DNA from: Paraniabella defluvii
GTDB taxonomy: Bacteria > Bacteroidota > Bacteroidia > Chitinophagales > Chitinophagaceae
DNA: 64,000 bases
Assembly: GCA_019316985.1 (NCBI GenBank)
Contig: CP079215.1
Location: 5,332,001-5,396,000 of the forward strand
Direction of reading: 5' to 3'
In this document: piece by piece, positions 20,744 to 29,244 of the stretch
How positions within the stretch are numbered: the stretch's first letter is position 1
How the letters are laid out: each line of letters starts with the position of its first letter
Notes under the pieces: generated by a model
What the model saw: only the letters and a program-made list of their open reading frames with translations
Told to the model about the DNA's origin: nothing
The model's database searches: none
Translations under genes and position numbers: made by a program

Positions 20744-21498
20744 TTAACGTTGGTTGCCGGGTTCAGTAATCCATTCCGCATAATGGCTCGCACCTAAATA
20801 AACTGGTAGCTGTGGCACTAATGTGTCTTTTTCAACGGGGCGCCTGAATATAACGCATGCGCATCCGCTGCCACCTCGAGCTTCCTGCCGGTGGCGTTTA
20901 CATATTGGCTGATCCAGGCAGCCATATCAAACTTTTCAGGCCCTCCTATTTCGAGTATAGCATGAGCTGGCTGGGCTACCGCTGTCTTGGCCAGGAAGCG
21001 TACCACATCTTTACTCGCAACGGGTTGAATATGCGCGTCCGGCACTATTACTTTTCCTTCAGTGCTGCTCATTTGTACGATGCCACCGGCAAATTCAAAA
21101 AACTGGGTGGCATGAACAATGGTATAAGGTATGCCGGAAGCCCTGATCATATCTTCCTGCACTTGCTTGGCACGAAAGTAACCGCTGGCCTGCAGCAGGC
21201 TGGTACCCACTACGGACAAGGCGATGTGATGCTTCACACCTGCTTGTTTTTCTGCAGCCAGCAGGTTTTCATTTGAAGTCTTGAAAAAATTCATCACAGC
21301 TGCGGCTTCAAATGAAGGGGAATTAGACACATCGATTACCACATCTGCACCTGTTACTACTTCTTTTACTCCTTCGCCGGTAAGGGTATTAACACCCGAA
21401 CTGGGTGATGCGGCAATAACATCGTGCTCCGTTTGCTGTAATTGATTGACTAACTGGCTACCAATAAGGCCGGTACCGCCGATAATTACTATTTTCAT
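20744..21498 (-). CDS. NmrA/SDR-type NAD(P)-binding protein
   Basis: Atypical short-chain dehydrogenase-like protein of about 250 residues, cytoplasmic. It starts MKIVIIGGTGLIGSQLVNQL, the glycine-rich dinucleotide site; DVVIDVSNSP, ALSVVGTSLL, YFRAKQVQEDMIRASGIPYT (the usual Tyr-x3-Lys is replaced by an F-R-A-K arrangement) and TIVHATQFFEF are typical of NmrA-like quinone or redox-sensing oxidoreductases. I start it at 21498 because the longer frame has no NAD motif before it. One base lost in the T run at 20826-20830 cuts the end; repaired, it ends GASHYAEWITEPGNQR. It lies 72 bases downstream of two Crp-family genes and may be in their operon. Confidence 0.85.
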
Positions 21499-21570
21499 CT
21501 TTGTATATTTTAGAGTTAATTTGTATAGCACAAAGATGAATTGCTGCAATAACGAAAAACTTAAGCTGGT

Positions 21571-22142
21571 TTAAGAAATAAAAGCTGCCTTTAATTGCGT
21601 AAGTTCTTCCAGGCTTACCTGCATATAAGATGCGAAGATAGCATCTGGTATCCTGGCTATCATTTCAGGATATGTAGATTTAAAGTAGCGATAAAAAGCT
21701 TCTTTAGAAAGAGTAGCGTATGTTTTCTGTTTCAGTAAGGCCGCACCATAAGCACGTTCATGAATTTTATTAAAATATAGGGCAATAACCGGATACTGGT
21801 TTAGCAAGTCTTCATATTGCCGGCGGGTCATCACCACCAATTCTGAGTCTTCCATGGCAGCGATACTATACACCGCCGCCCGCGGGATGCAAATGTTTTG
21901 TAATCTGTAATCCACCAGTTTTCCAACGCAAAATGAACTACCTGTTCCGTACCCTCCTGTTCATAATATAGGTACAAACAACCTTTCGCAACAAAATAAA
22001 TTGCGTCGCAGGTCTCGTTCTCCTTTAAAAGCACCTCCCCTTTTTTCAAATTTTGTATTGTTGTATACGGTAAAACATCCTCGGCATTGATAAAGATGCC
22101 TGGAAGAAGCCGGCCCATATGGCGTATCAGCGGGTTCATCAT
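21571..22142 (-). CDS. Crp/Fnr-family protein with degenerate DNA-binding helix
   Basis: About 190 residues: an N-terminal cyclic-nucleotide-binding-like beta-roll (LKKGEVLLKENETCDAIYF, VAKGCLYLYYEQEG, FALENWWITD) and a C-terminal helical part (ERAYGAALLKQKTYATLSKEA). The end, RIPDAIFASYMQVSLEELTQ, aligns with the helix-turn-helix of its neighbour but lacks the basic recognition-helix residues, ending LKAAFIS. It may therefore not bind DNA on its own. One base lost near 21905 splits the gene. Its ATG overlaps the stop of the upstream Crp gene (TAATG), so the two are made together and could form a heterodimer; this is inference. Confidence 0.82.
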
Positions 22143-22719
22143 TATTTCTTTTCTTTACGGTTTTTACGCAGCTCACTCAAATATTCAGGGGTAAACCCCA
22201 GGAAAGACGCCAACACCTTCTGAGGTATGCGTTGTAAAAAATCAGGGTATTTTGAAGCGAAGTTTTCATAAAATGCCTGCTTAGGCATTCGTGAAATTAA
22301 TTGGATCCGTAACAATGACGCAGCATAAGAACGCTCATAAACCCTTCTGAAATATTGCTCCATCAACGGGTTCTTGTAAAGTAGCTGTTCATAATTCTTA
22401 TAAGATATACGCAATACTTCCGTAGGCTCCAGGGCCTGGATGGAATAACCTGACGTTTTGCCTGCCCTGAAAGCATCCAGGTCTGTCATCCACCAGTTCT
22501 CCAATGCAAACTGCAGGGTTTGCTCAGCTCCGTTATCATCCGTAAAAAATAACCGCAGGCAACCACTCGCTACAAAAAAATAAGAAGAACAGCGTTTCCC
22601 TTCTTCCTGTAATATTTCTTTTTTTCGGAATGTATGGGCTTCAAAAAGGATAGAATTGCAGATATATCTGTTACTGGTTGCCCGGTAATTTTGTTTATGT
22701 GTTGTATAAGCGGATGCAT
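22142..22719 (-). CDS. Crp/Fnr-family transcriptional regulator
   Basis: About 192 residues starting MHPLIQHINKITGQPVT. The sensor beta-roll has HTFRKKEILQEEGKRCSSYF, VASGCLRLFF and LQFALENWWMTD; the DNA-binding end has IPQKVLASFLGFTPEYLSEL followed by RKNRKEKK, a normal basic recognition helix. This is the Bacteroidota Crp type without an obvious cAMP site, so the ligand is unknown. One base lost near 22660 separates the first 25 residues. It is the first gene of a Crp-Crp-NmrA group; see the weak promoter at 22757. Confidence 0.85.
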
Positions 22720-23130
22720 ATAAAAAAGCCTGTATTCATTTCTTAATTAAGCCAGGCAAAGCTATTGATTAAAAATTTACGTTTCCGGTTTATATGACGA
22801 TTTCAAACCTGTTTAAGCAGCAGAGTATTTATGGGCATCCATGTCGGAAACACCGGCATTTATGATTTTTTCATTTGCCCTTTCTTTCTCATTAATGAAA
22901 AATTTCATGTACGTTTGCCGTATATAATTTTCCGAAGATTGGCTATAAAACAAACATGCGTCTTCTAAAATTCAGAAATATACTGGCAGGAATCGTACCC
23001 GCTGTTCGGGCAAAAGCAGCACCTATCAGCGAGGTTACTAATGGTAACGCTTTGCGATGGTTTCAAAATAACCCAGTAAACAGGCCTATATCGGATTCTT
23101 ATATGTAATATAAAACGCCTCTGACACAAC
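22720..23130. other. Divergent intergenic region
   Basis: About 410 bases between the Crp operon and a response regulator. It contains a 50-codon open frame at 22956-23108 that I do not accept as a gene (no family, no clear ribosome site). It also holds the weak promoter element at 22757-22764. Confidence 0.4.
22757..22764 (-). promoter_or_regulatory. Possible -7 box of the Crp operon
   Basis: Minus strand TAGCTTTG fits TAnnTTTG and lies 38 bases before the first Crp start, but no TTTG is found at the expected -33 distance. Confidence 0.3.
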
Positions 23131-23502
23131 ATGAGAAAAAGGATCCTGATCGCCGACGATAATCCCGGCATTCTTGATGTAGTAAGCATTATTCTGGAAT
23201 CGGAAGGCTACGAAGTGAGGTCTACCGCCGATCCACAACACGTGTTACAAATAAAGGACGATCCTCCCGGTCTTATTTTGCTGGATATATGGATGGGAGG
23301 CACGGATGGACGCAATATATGCAAACAATTAAAGGCAGATCATGCCACCCGGCATATCCCCGTTATTTTAATGTCTGCTAATAGTGATATAAAAGCAATC
23401 GCCCAGGAATCCGGTGCGGATGGCTTTATCGCCAAACCTTTCGAAATAGACGAACTAATCAGCCGGATACACGCAACTTATGCGTTTAACTCCCGGAACT
23501 AA
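23131..23502 (+). CDS. Single-domain response regulator (receiver only)
   Basis: 123-residue CheY-like receiver. Acid pocket IADDNPG, phosphorylation site LILLDIWMGG, switch residue in ILMSANS and Lys in FIAKPFEID are all present. There is no output domain, so it must act by protein contact or as a phosphate relay. No kinase is adjacent; a second receiver converges on it 32 bases away. Confidence 0.9.
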   Translation: MRKRILIADDNPGILDVVSIILESEGYEVRSTADPQHVLQIKDDPPGLILLDIWMGGTDGRNICKQLKADHATRHIPVILMSANSDIKAIAQESGADGFIAKPFEIDELISRIHATYAFNSRN

Positions 23503-23534
23503 TCAACGGTGATGAAGCAGTATTGTCGTTTCAA

Positions 23535-23933
23535 TTACTTTATTTTGGGCAAGAGAGCGATCCTGATAGCTTCAGCCAAGTGATCAAGATCAAAAGGCTT
23601 GGCCAGAAAATGCTCTGCCCCCGCGGTGTTGGCAAGCTTGGAAATTTCACTGTTTGCGGAGAAGTAAATAACAGGTACATTCATTAAAGCACTATCACTC
23701 TTAATTTCCTGAGTAGCAACAATTCCGCCTTTAGGAGGGATCCAGTTATCCATAAATATAACCTGCGGCTTGCACAGCTTCAGTTTATTAATGATATCGT
23801 CGCAGCTGGTAAAAGTACTTACCGCCCACCCCTGCTCCTGTAACACATAATGGCAAATTGATAGAATATCCTCATCATCATCGAATATGGCTACAGTTTT
23901 GTTCTGCTCGTTCATAAAATGTGAAGTTAGCAA
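23535..23933 (-). CDS. Single-domain response regulator (receiver only)
   Basis: About 127 residues from MNEQNKTVAIFDDDEDIL; the in-frame MLTSHF start adds six residues. Acid pocket FDDDEDI, phosphorylation Asp in VIFMDNWIPPKGG, switch Ser in IYFSANSEI and Lys in FLAKPFDLD. No output domain. It is convergent with the receiver at 23131 and similar to it (NSDIKAIAQESGADGFIAKPF against NSEISKLANTAGAEHFLAKPF), so the pair is probably an inverted duplication or a recruited relay pair. Confidence 0.9.
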   Translation of the reverse strand: MLTSHFMNEQNKTVAIFDDDEDILSICHYVLQEQGWAVSTFTSCDDIINKLKLCKPQVIFMDNWIPPKGGIVATQEIKSDSALMNVPVIYFSANSEISKLANTAGAEHFLAKPFDLDHLAEAIRIALLPKIK

Positions 23934-24438
23934 TTAATTGCTGATGAAATAGTAAAAGTACCAGGTTTACTTTTTTAACTGTTACTATAAGACTCTGTTT
24001 AATTTAATGTATTTTTAGATGTTATAAAAGCTCCTCTGTAGATACAGAGGAGCCAGCATTTTCGGCTTACGCCGGTTTTTTTGTGTTAACCCTCTATTAA
24101 CACAATACGAATATAAGTAATGCGTTCTAATATCAGATTATTTTTAATTAACTATATTCCTTTGAAAGACAATGTTGGGCAAGCTTTTGACAAATAAAAC
24201 TGATGCAATAATTGCTATATCAACCAATAGTTGCTGCGGAATGTTACAGCGGTGAGTAAATGCTATATTGTGCTGTATAAATTACTGATTTAACGAAAGG
24301 TGTAAAAAATGCACTTCGTGCTGCGAACCGGCTCCCTTGAGCTTAGCTACACATATCCTGTATATCAAATCAAAATGAGCAATTTACGGCTTGTTTTCGG
24401 CTGGTGGCTTATAAAACCTTGGCATCCTGGAATAAGAA
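23934..24438. other. Long intergenic region with two hairpins
   Basis: About 505 bases with no supported gene. It holds a perfect inverted repeat at 24030-24053 (listed as terminator) and a second hairpin at 24063-24074 followed on the plus strand by seven or eight T. A 48-codon open frame at 24309-24455 runs into the opposite gene and is not accepted. Confidence 0.45.
24030..24053 (-). terminator. Probable terminator of the small gene at 24439-24648
   Basis: Perfect 11-base inverted repeat GCTCCTCTGTA / TACAGAGGAGC with a two-base centre; on the minus strand it is followed by TTTT. It is far (about 390 bases) from the gene it would end. The adjacent hairpin at 24063-24074 (CGGCTTACGCCG, then T run on the plus strand) points the other way. 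Confidence 0.55.
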
Positions 24439-24648
24439 CTATGCATACTGGTTAACACGCCTGCACATATACATTAGCTCGTCGATATCCTCCACGCCCT
24501 TTACCTTGATATCTGTAACAAATACGTTTACTACAACTCCTGCGCTCACATGTACCTTAACCATTCCATAAGTATATTCATCAAAGGTATCCGGGTTGAT
24601 TTTTAACTCAATAAAACCATTGTTAAGGATATCAGTAAGTGTAGTCAT
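24439..24648 (-). CDS. Small conserved-looking hypothetical protein
   Basis: 69 residues, MTTLTDILNNGFIELKINPD, with no signal peptide, helix-turn-helix or metal motif that I recognise. The pattern of alternating hydrophobics (VKVHVSAGVVVNVFVTDIKVKG) suggests a beta-rich fold, followed by an acidic helix and MCRRVNQ. Divergent from the sigma-factor operon. Supported only by length, an ordinary amino-acid mix and a start with room for a promoter. Confidence 0.55.
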   Translation of the reverse strand: MTTLTDILNNGFIELKINPDTFDEYTYGMVKVHVSAGVVVNVFVTDIKVKGVEDIDELMYMCRRVNQYA

Positions 24649-24953
24649 TGAGTAAATTTTATGATTAGCCCGACTGTGTTCAGATCAATAAATGCAAAGG
24701 ATATGCCAAATACTGAAAGGGTGCTTTCAATACCAATACATCGTCGGCAAACAGCTATTGCAGCAATACTCAAAACTGTAATTTTCAGGTATACTTTCGG
24801 AAATGAGATAAAAGAACTGTTCGAACCCTTACGCTCCCCTGCCGCAACTGAAATAAATTATCCAGGAAAAAAAAAAATTACACAAAGCAACCATTTGTTT
24901 AATCTTGCTGTATATACAAATGTTGAAACATTAATTAAATCACACAAACACTT
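24649..24953. other. Intergenic region upstream of the sigma factor
   Basis: About 305 bases between divergent genes. A 98-codon open frame covers most of it but has no recognisable product and AT-rich, repeat-like codons near its end; I treat it as chance. No clear TAnnTTTG box was found for either side. Confidence 0.4.
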
Positions 24954-25540
24954 TTGAGAATAGCTCTGAGCACTGACCATAGCCTCAATGATCTTATATT
25001 GGGCTGCAAGCAAGATATGCCTGCTGCGCAGAAGCTATTGTATGAGCGGTTTTACGGCTTTGGATTATCAATATGCCTGCGTTATGCAAAGAACCAGGAC
25101 GAAGCCCTGGAGATGCTTAACGATGGATTTGTAAAAGTTTTCAGAAGTATCAGTGGATTTATTGAACCTGGCATGCACGATGAGTTGTTGAAATTATTTA
25201 TGAGTTGGTTTAAAAAATAATGATCAATACAGGTATTAATTACTTCAAAACCTTCCATAAGGCTTCGGCCATTCATATAGCCGAAACGCTGGAAGATAAG
25301 GATGAGTATGTCAAACATAGCGACCCGGACCAGCTGGCGTACGACGAGCTGGTGAAACTGATTCAAAAACTAAGCCCCGCCTATCGGAACACGTTTTGCC
25401 TTTACGTAATAGATGGGTATAAACATGAAGAGATTGCCGGTATGATGGGTATTTCGGTAGGCGCTTCAAAATCGAACTTACTAAAAGCAAGAAAAAATTT
25501 ACGTAAAATGTTAGAAATAGCCAATGCCCAAAAAGTATAA
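24954..25540 (+). CDS. ECF-type RNA polymerase sigma factor
   Basis: About 195 residues. Region 2 is LNDLILGCKQDMPAAQKLLY ... RYAKNQDEALEMLNDGFVKVF (the DE-Al-E type core-binding helix). Region 4 is LVKLIQKLSPAYRNTFCLYV followed by HEEIAGMMGISVGASKSNLL, a helix-turn-helix, and KARKNLRKML. One A lost from the A run at 25212-25217 splits it; repair gives WFKKIMINTGINYF. The first codon I can place is TTG at 24954, so the true start may be obscured by another lost base. It is followed four bases later by a membrane protein that is probably its anti-sigma factor. Confidence 0.88.
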
Positions 25541-25544
25541 AAAT

Positions 25545-26805
25545 ATGACCGACGAAGAGCTTGACAAGCTTTTTAAGGATGCTGCGGAAAATTTCAAAAA
25601 CAGCAATCCTCCGGAGAGGGGCATGGGAGGCTTTTTATACAAGAAATAAGCAGCAATTAAAAGATAACGGAGAAGAGCCGGTGCAGGAGCTCAATAAAAG
25701 ATTACCCCGCTTTTTTACGCTGGGTAAAGCTTACAGAACGGCAGCAGCCGTACTGATCCTGGTAGCAGCCTGCGCTATTGTTTGGTCAATCGTTTCTAAA
25801 CAGAAAAAGAATGACGCCGGCGCTATTACTCAAAAGAGCCCGGGGTCATCTGCTGATACAGCCGGGTATGTAGCAATTGATATTCAAAGAGATACTGTTG
25901 GCGTAACCACCCGGCATTTGGTAAATGACAGCAACCCGTTTTTTCCCGGGGAAACCCTCTATGGAACTACGGGTAATAATTCCAGGAAAGAAACTGATCC
26001 GCCAATTATTGAAGAACGCAATATACATTCAGCAGTCGAGGAAAAAGCTCATTGCAGGTAATACCTGTTGTACCCGAACAAAAGGAAAAGCTCATTGCAG
26101 GTAATACACTGCAGGAGGATCGGAAAAGAATAGACCTGGCTGCAGACTCAAAGGAAAACCCTAAAAGCAATTATACAACGAATAATTTTTTCGCGTCGGG
26201 CAAAGAGGCTCAAAAAGAAGCAGTTCGGGCAGGTGGCAGCTCGGTATAGTTGGTGGCACCAATATCGCAATGGTAAAAGGAGATGTTTCAGCAACTCCGG
26301 GGCTCAATACCGGCATTCTGGTTCAACACAGGATTAATGATTCAAGAATATCACTGGAATCGGGTGTCATTTACGAAAACATGACCTACGCCGTGGAAAA
26401 TGAATATTTTAATCCCGGAGGCAAGCCGGTTTCATCAAAGGTATCCAATATCTCGGGTACCTGCACCATGATTGATGTACCTGTGAATGTACGCTATGAT
26501 ATGGTGCACTCTAAAAAAGAAAAGCTTTTGTAAGTACCGGAGTTTCGCCCACTGTAATGGTAAAGCAAAGTTATGTGTACGACTATACAGATGAAAACGG
26601 CACACGCCTGATTGACCGGGATGTTACAGGGCAGGGAAAGAATTTTTACGCCGTGGCCAACGTATCCGTTGGTTATGAACAAAAATGGAATAAAACTTCC
26701 GTACAGGTGGCCCCTTACCTTAAAATACCGATGGGTGAAATAGGCTATGGAAACCTTAGCCTGGGTGGCATTGGAACGCAGGTATCTATTAAAAGAGACT
26801 TATAA
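25545..26805 (+). CDS. Probable anti-sigma-like protein with C-terminal outer-membrane beta-barrel
   Basis: About 420 residues after repair. A cytoplasmic start (MTDEELDKLFKDAAENF, then ERGAWEAFYTRNKQQLKDN) of the kind found in sigma-linked Bacteroidota proteins is followed by one transmembrane helix (TAAAVLILVAACAIVWSIV) near residue 75, a 150-residue Ser/Lys/Asn linker, and a PorT-like eight-strand-type barrel (GRWQLGIVGGTNIAMV ... VGYEQKWNKTSVQVAPYLKIPMGEIGYG). Such a protein could link outer membrane and cytoplasm. Base losses lie near 25617, 26046, 26243 and 26530. It follows the sigma factor by four bases, so control of that sigma factor is the likely role; this is inference from position. 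Confidence 0.75.
26043..26107 (+). repeat. 22-base direct repeat inside the barrel protein gene
   Basis: The same 22 bases (starting AAAAGCTC, ending GGTAATAC) occur at 26043-26064 and 26086-26107, 43 bases apart. The best repaired reading translates the copies in different frames (SSLQVIP and KLIAGNT). It may be a recent short duplication in the linker, or an assembly effect. Confidence 0.7.
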
Positions 26806-26912
26806 AACCAGGATCCTTTTAAACTAATCACAGAAAAGGTTTAAATAAAAAAATGATGCAGCTGCATCAACAGGATTTCTATTGCCCATATTTTTTAAAC
26901 TAAAAACTATAA

Positions 26913-27281
26913 ATGATGAAAACTACTAAACCGGTACACTTAAAAATTGCATTGCTGTCTCCTTTGTTTTTCATGCTCAGCTGCTCCGCTGATAAAGAAG
27001 ATGTAGTTAAACCTAATCCTGATCCTCCGGCAACTGAAGTAAAATTTTCGACGCAGGTGTTACCGATCTTTCAAAACAGTTGTGCGGGATGCCATATAAA
27101 TACCAATCCGCCTAACGGTATTTCATTAACGAATTATGCGCAGATATCAGCCAACGCTACAGCTGCCTATAACGCTATACAGGCAGACCGTATGCCTAAG
27201 GGCGGACCCGCATTATCAGCGGCTCAGAAAGCGCTTATTAAAACCTGGATCGACGAGGGCAAAAAAACAACTAGTTACTAA
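26913..27281 (+). CDS. c-type cytochrome lipoprotein
   Basis: Unbroken, 122 residues. Lipobox FFMLSC near residue 24, then a Pro/Asp linker. A single haem site CAGCH in VLPIFQNSCAGCHINTN and a distal Met in IQADRMPKGGPALSAAQ define a small monohaem cytochrome c domain of the type found at the end of Bacteroidota surface redox proteins. The C-terminus ALIKTWIDEGKKT is typical. It should sit on a membrane facing the periplasm or outside. It opens a run of redox-linked genes (OB-fold, YceI, DUF5777, COG4315). Confidence 0.9.
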   Translation: MMKTTKPVHLKIALLSPLFFMLSCSADKEDVVKPNPDPPATEVKFSTQVLPIFQNSCAGCHINTNPPNGISLTNYAQISANATAAYNAIQADRMPKGGPALSAAQKALIKTWIDEGKKTTSY

Positions 27282-27300
27282 TCAACGCCTGAATTATGAA

Positions 27301-27710
27301 ATGGAAAAAGTACTGGCCGCGCTATTGCTGGTCATGTTGCTGGGAGCTTCAACGGCGGTCTATTTCTATTATAAAAAGCCCGCTGATATAAGACATTCGG
27401 CAGCCCATTATGAAACAACCGCTTCCGCATTATTGGCGGCGTTTACTGCAAACGAAGCAACAGCGAATGCCAAATATTTAGACAAAGTAGTTACAGTGGA
27501 GGGTGTCATCAGTACGATAAACTCTGATGGTAACAATCCAACCGTATTTCTTAAAACCGGTGACCCAATGGCCTCTGTTACCTGTAGCTTTTATGAAACA
27601 GAAAGTACAGCCCTGAAAAACCTAAAAACAGGCGCCACTATAAAGGTAAAGGAGTTTGCACCGGGATGCTGATGGATGTAGTGCTCAATAAATGCAGTAT
27701 CGTAGAATAA
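27301..27710 (+). CDS. OB-fold (tRNA_anti-like) membrane-anchored protein
   Basis: About 136 residues. N-terminal membrane anchor or signal (LAALLLVMLLGASTAVYFYY), then an OB-fold of the tRNA_anti-like family: KYLDKVVTVEGVISTINSDG, NPTVFLKTGDPMASVTCSFY, LKTGATIKVKGVCTGMLMDVVLNKC. One G lost near 27654 hides the last 19 residues; repaired, the stop is at 27708. The ATG at 27301 is chosen because it gives the anchor directly; a longer upstream frame only reads through the cytochrome gene out of phase. Function unknown; companions of YceI and cytochrome in Bacteroidota. Confidence 0.82.
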
Positions 27711-27724
27711 TTTAAAACAGGATC

Positions 27725-28273
27725 ATGAAAAAAATATTAACCTTATTCACAGTGATCGCACTCACTGCCTACCCGGCTTTTGCCCAAAAGTATTTTACCA
27801 AAAACGGCATCATCAGTTTTAGTGCCGGCACTTCGATGGAAGACATTGACGCAGTGAACAAATCTGCCACCAGTGTAATAGATGTAACATCCGGCAAAAT
27901 AGAGTTTGCCGTTTTGATCAAGGGGTTTGAGTTTAAAAGAGACCTGATGCAGGAACATTTTAATGAAAACTACATGGAGAGCAGCAAATACCCCAAGGCC
28001 GTTTTTAAGGGGACTATTGTTGAATCTATTCCCTTTAGTAAACCAGGCACATATGCGGCCACGGTTAAAGGTGTTATGGAAATACATGGCGTCAGAAGAG
28101 AAACAACAGCTAAAGGAACTATTAAAGTCAGTGCCCAATCGATACAGGCGTTATCGCAATTCACACTTAATACCAGCGATTTCAAGATATCCATTCCCGG
28201 TGTGGTAAAGGATAAAATATCGCCACTGGTCAAAGTATCGGTGAATTGTAACTATAATCCATTAAACAAGTAG
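27725..28273 (+). CDS. YceI family periplasmic protein
   Basis: Unbroken, 182 residues. Signal peptide MKKILTLFTVIALTAYPAFA-Q, then the YceI lipocalin-like barrel: FTKNGIISFSAG, IEFAVLIKGFEFKRDLMQEHF, NYMESSKYPKAVFKG, TAKGTIKV and LNTSDFKISIPGVVKDKI. The family binds long isoprenoid or lipid-like molecules and is often found with cytochromes. It lies 14 bases after the OB-fold gene and two bases before DUF5777. Confidence 0.95.
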   Translation: MKKILTLFTVIALTAYPAFAQKYFTKNGIISFSAGTSMEDIDAVNKSATSVIDVTSGKIEFAVLIKGFEFKRDLMQEHFNENYMESSKYPKAVFKGTIVESIPFSKPGTYAATVKGVMEIHGVRRETTAKGTIKVSAQSIQALSQFTLNTSDFKISIPGVVKDKISPLVKVSVNCNYNPLNK

Positions 28274-28275
28274 TT

Positions 28276-29206
28276 ATGAAAGAGATAAAAAAACATTATA
28301 CAGAAAACGAACGGGGTATCTGGCTATCCTGCTTTTATTAGTGTTTGCGCAAAATGTAGCGGCGCAGGACGATCTTTTGGCATTGGTTGATTCAACAGAT
28401 AGCAGACAGGAACCCGTTACCGGCGCCTTTAAGTCGAGCCGCGTGATCAATGGACATTCAATGGAATTTATTGGCCGCAATGTACTGGATGTACGCATTC
28501 TTCACCGTTTTGGAGTTATTAAGGACGGCATTGGAGAATTGTTTGGGTTGGACCAGGCGAGTATGAGGCTTGGCTTTGATTACGGTATCACTAAAAACCT
28601 TACCATAGGTATAGGACGAAGCACACTGGCCAAGGAGCTGGACGGTTTTGTTAAATACAGGCCGCTACAGCAGTCAAAAGGAAAAAGAAATATTCCTGTG
28701 TCTGTTGTATTGGTGGCCGGAAGCACCATTGCTACTGCCAGGTTCTCGCCGGACACAGAACATACGGCAACCAGGCATCGTATGGCCTACTATACCCAGG
28801 TGATTATTGGGCGTAAGTTCAACGACCTGTTCAGCCTGCAGCTCTCCCCACTTATGTACACAGAAACGCGGTGCCGGCTGCTACCGATTTTAATGATACT
28901 TACGCCATTGGCATCGGTTCGCGGCTGAAACTTTCCAGGAGAGTGGCATTCGTAGCAGATTATCACTATGTTGTTTCGGGACTTGATAAAGATGTTTATA
29001 AAAATCCGCTTTCCCTCGGTTTCGATATAGAAACCGGCGGTCATGTATTCCAGTTACATTTCTCGAACGCTACGGGTATGAATGAAAAAGCCTTTATCAC
29101 CAATACTACCAATAGTTGGGGACGGGGAGAAATAAGATTTGGATTCAATCTTTCACGTGTTTTTACCATTGGCAAAAAGAAAATAGCAACCGAAAACCAC
29201 CTGTAA
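28276..29206 (+). CDS. DUF5777 family beta-barrel protein
   Basis: About 310 residues. Repair of one A lost in the run at 28285-28291 yields the signal peptide RTGYLAILLLLVFAQNVAA-Q. The body is DUF5777: VTGAFKSSRVINGHSMEF, VLDVRILHRFG, GLDQASMRLGFDYGITKNLTIG, GRSTLAKELDGFVKYRPLQQ, then strands to HVFQLHFSNATGMNEKAFIT and RGEIRFGFNLSRVF. A second loss near 28868 splits it. Outer-membrane barrel of unknown role, regularly coupled to YceI genes. The start is two bases after the YceI stop. Confidence 0.88.
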
Positions 29207-29244
29207 ATTTTGATCGGCATATTCTTCACTTTAAAAATAATACT

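Noticed and set aside
22956-23108. 50-codon open frame between the Crp operon and a response regulator
   Set aside because: No recognisable family, no clear ribosome site, and such a length is expected by chance.
24309-24455. 48-codon plus-strand open frame
   Set aside because: It overlaps the end of the opposite small gene and has no recognisable features.
24661-24957. 98-codon plus-strand open frame before the sigma factor
   Set aside because: It fills the divergent promoter region, has no family resemblance and overlaps the start of the sigma-factor gene.
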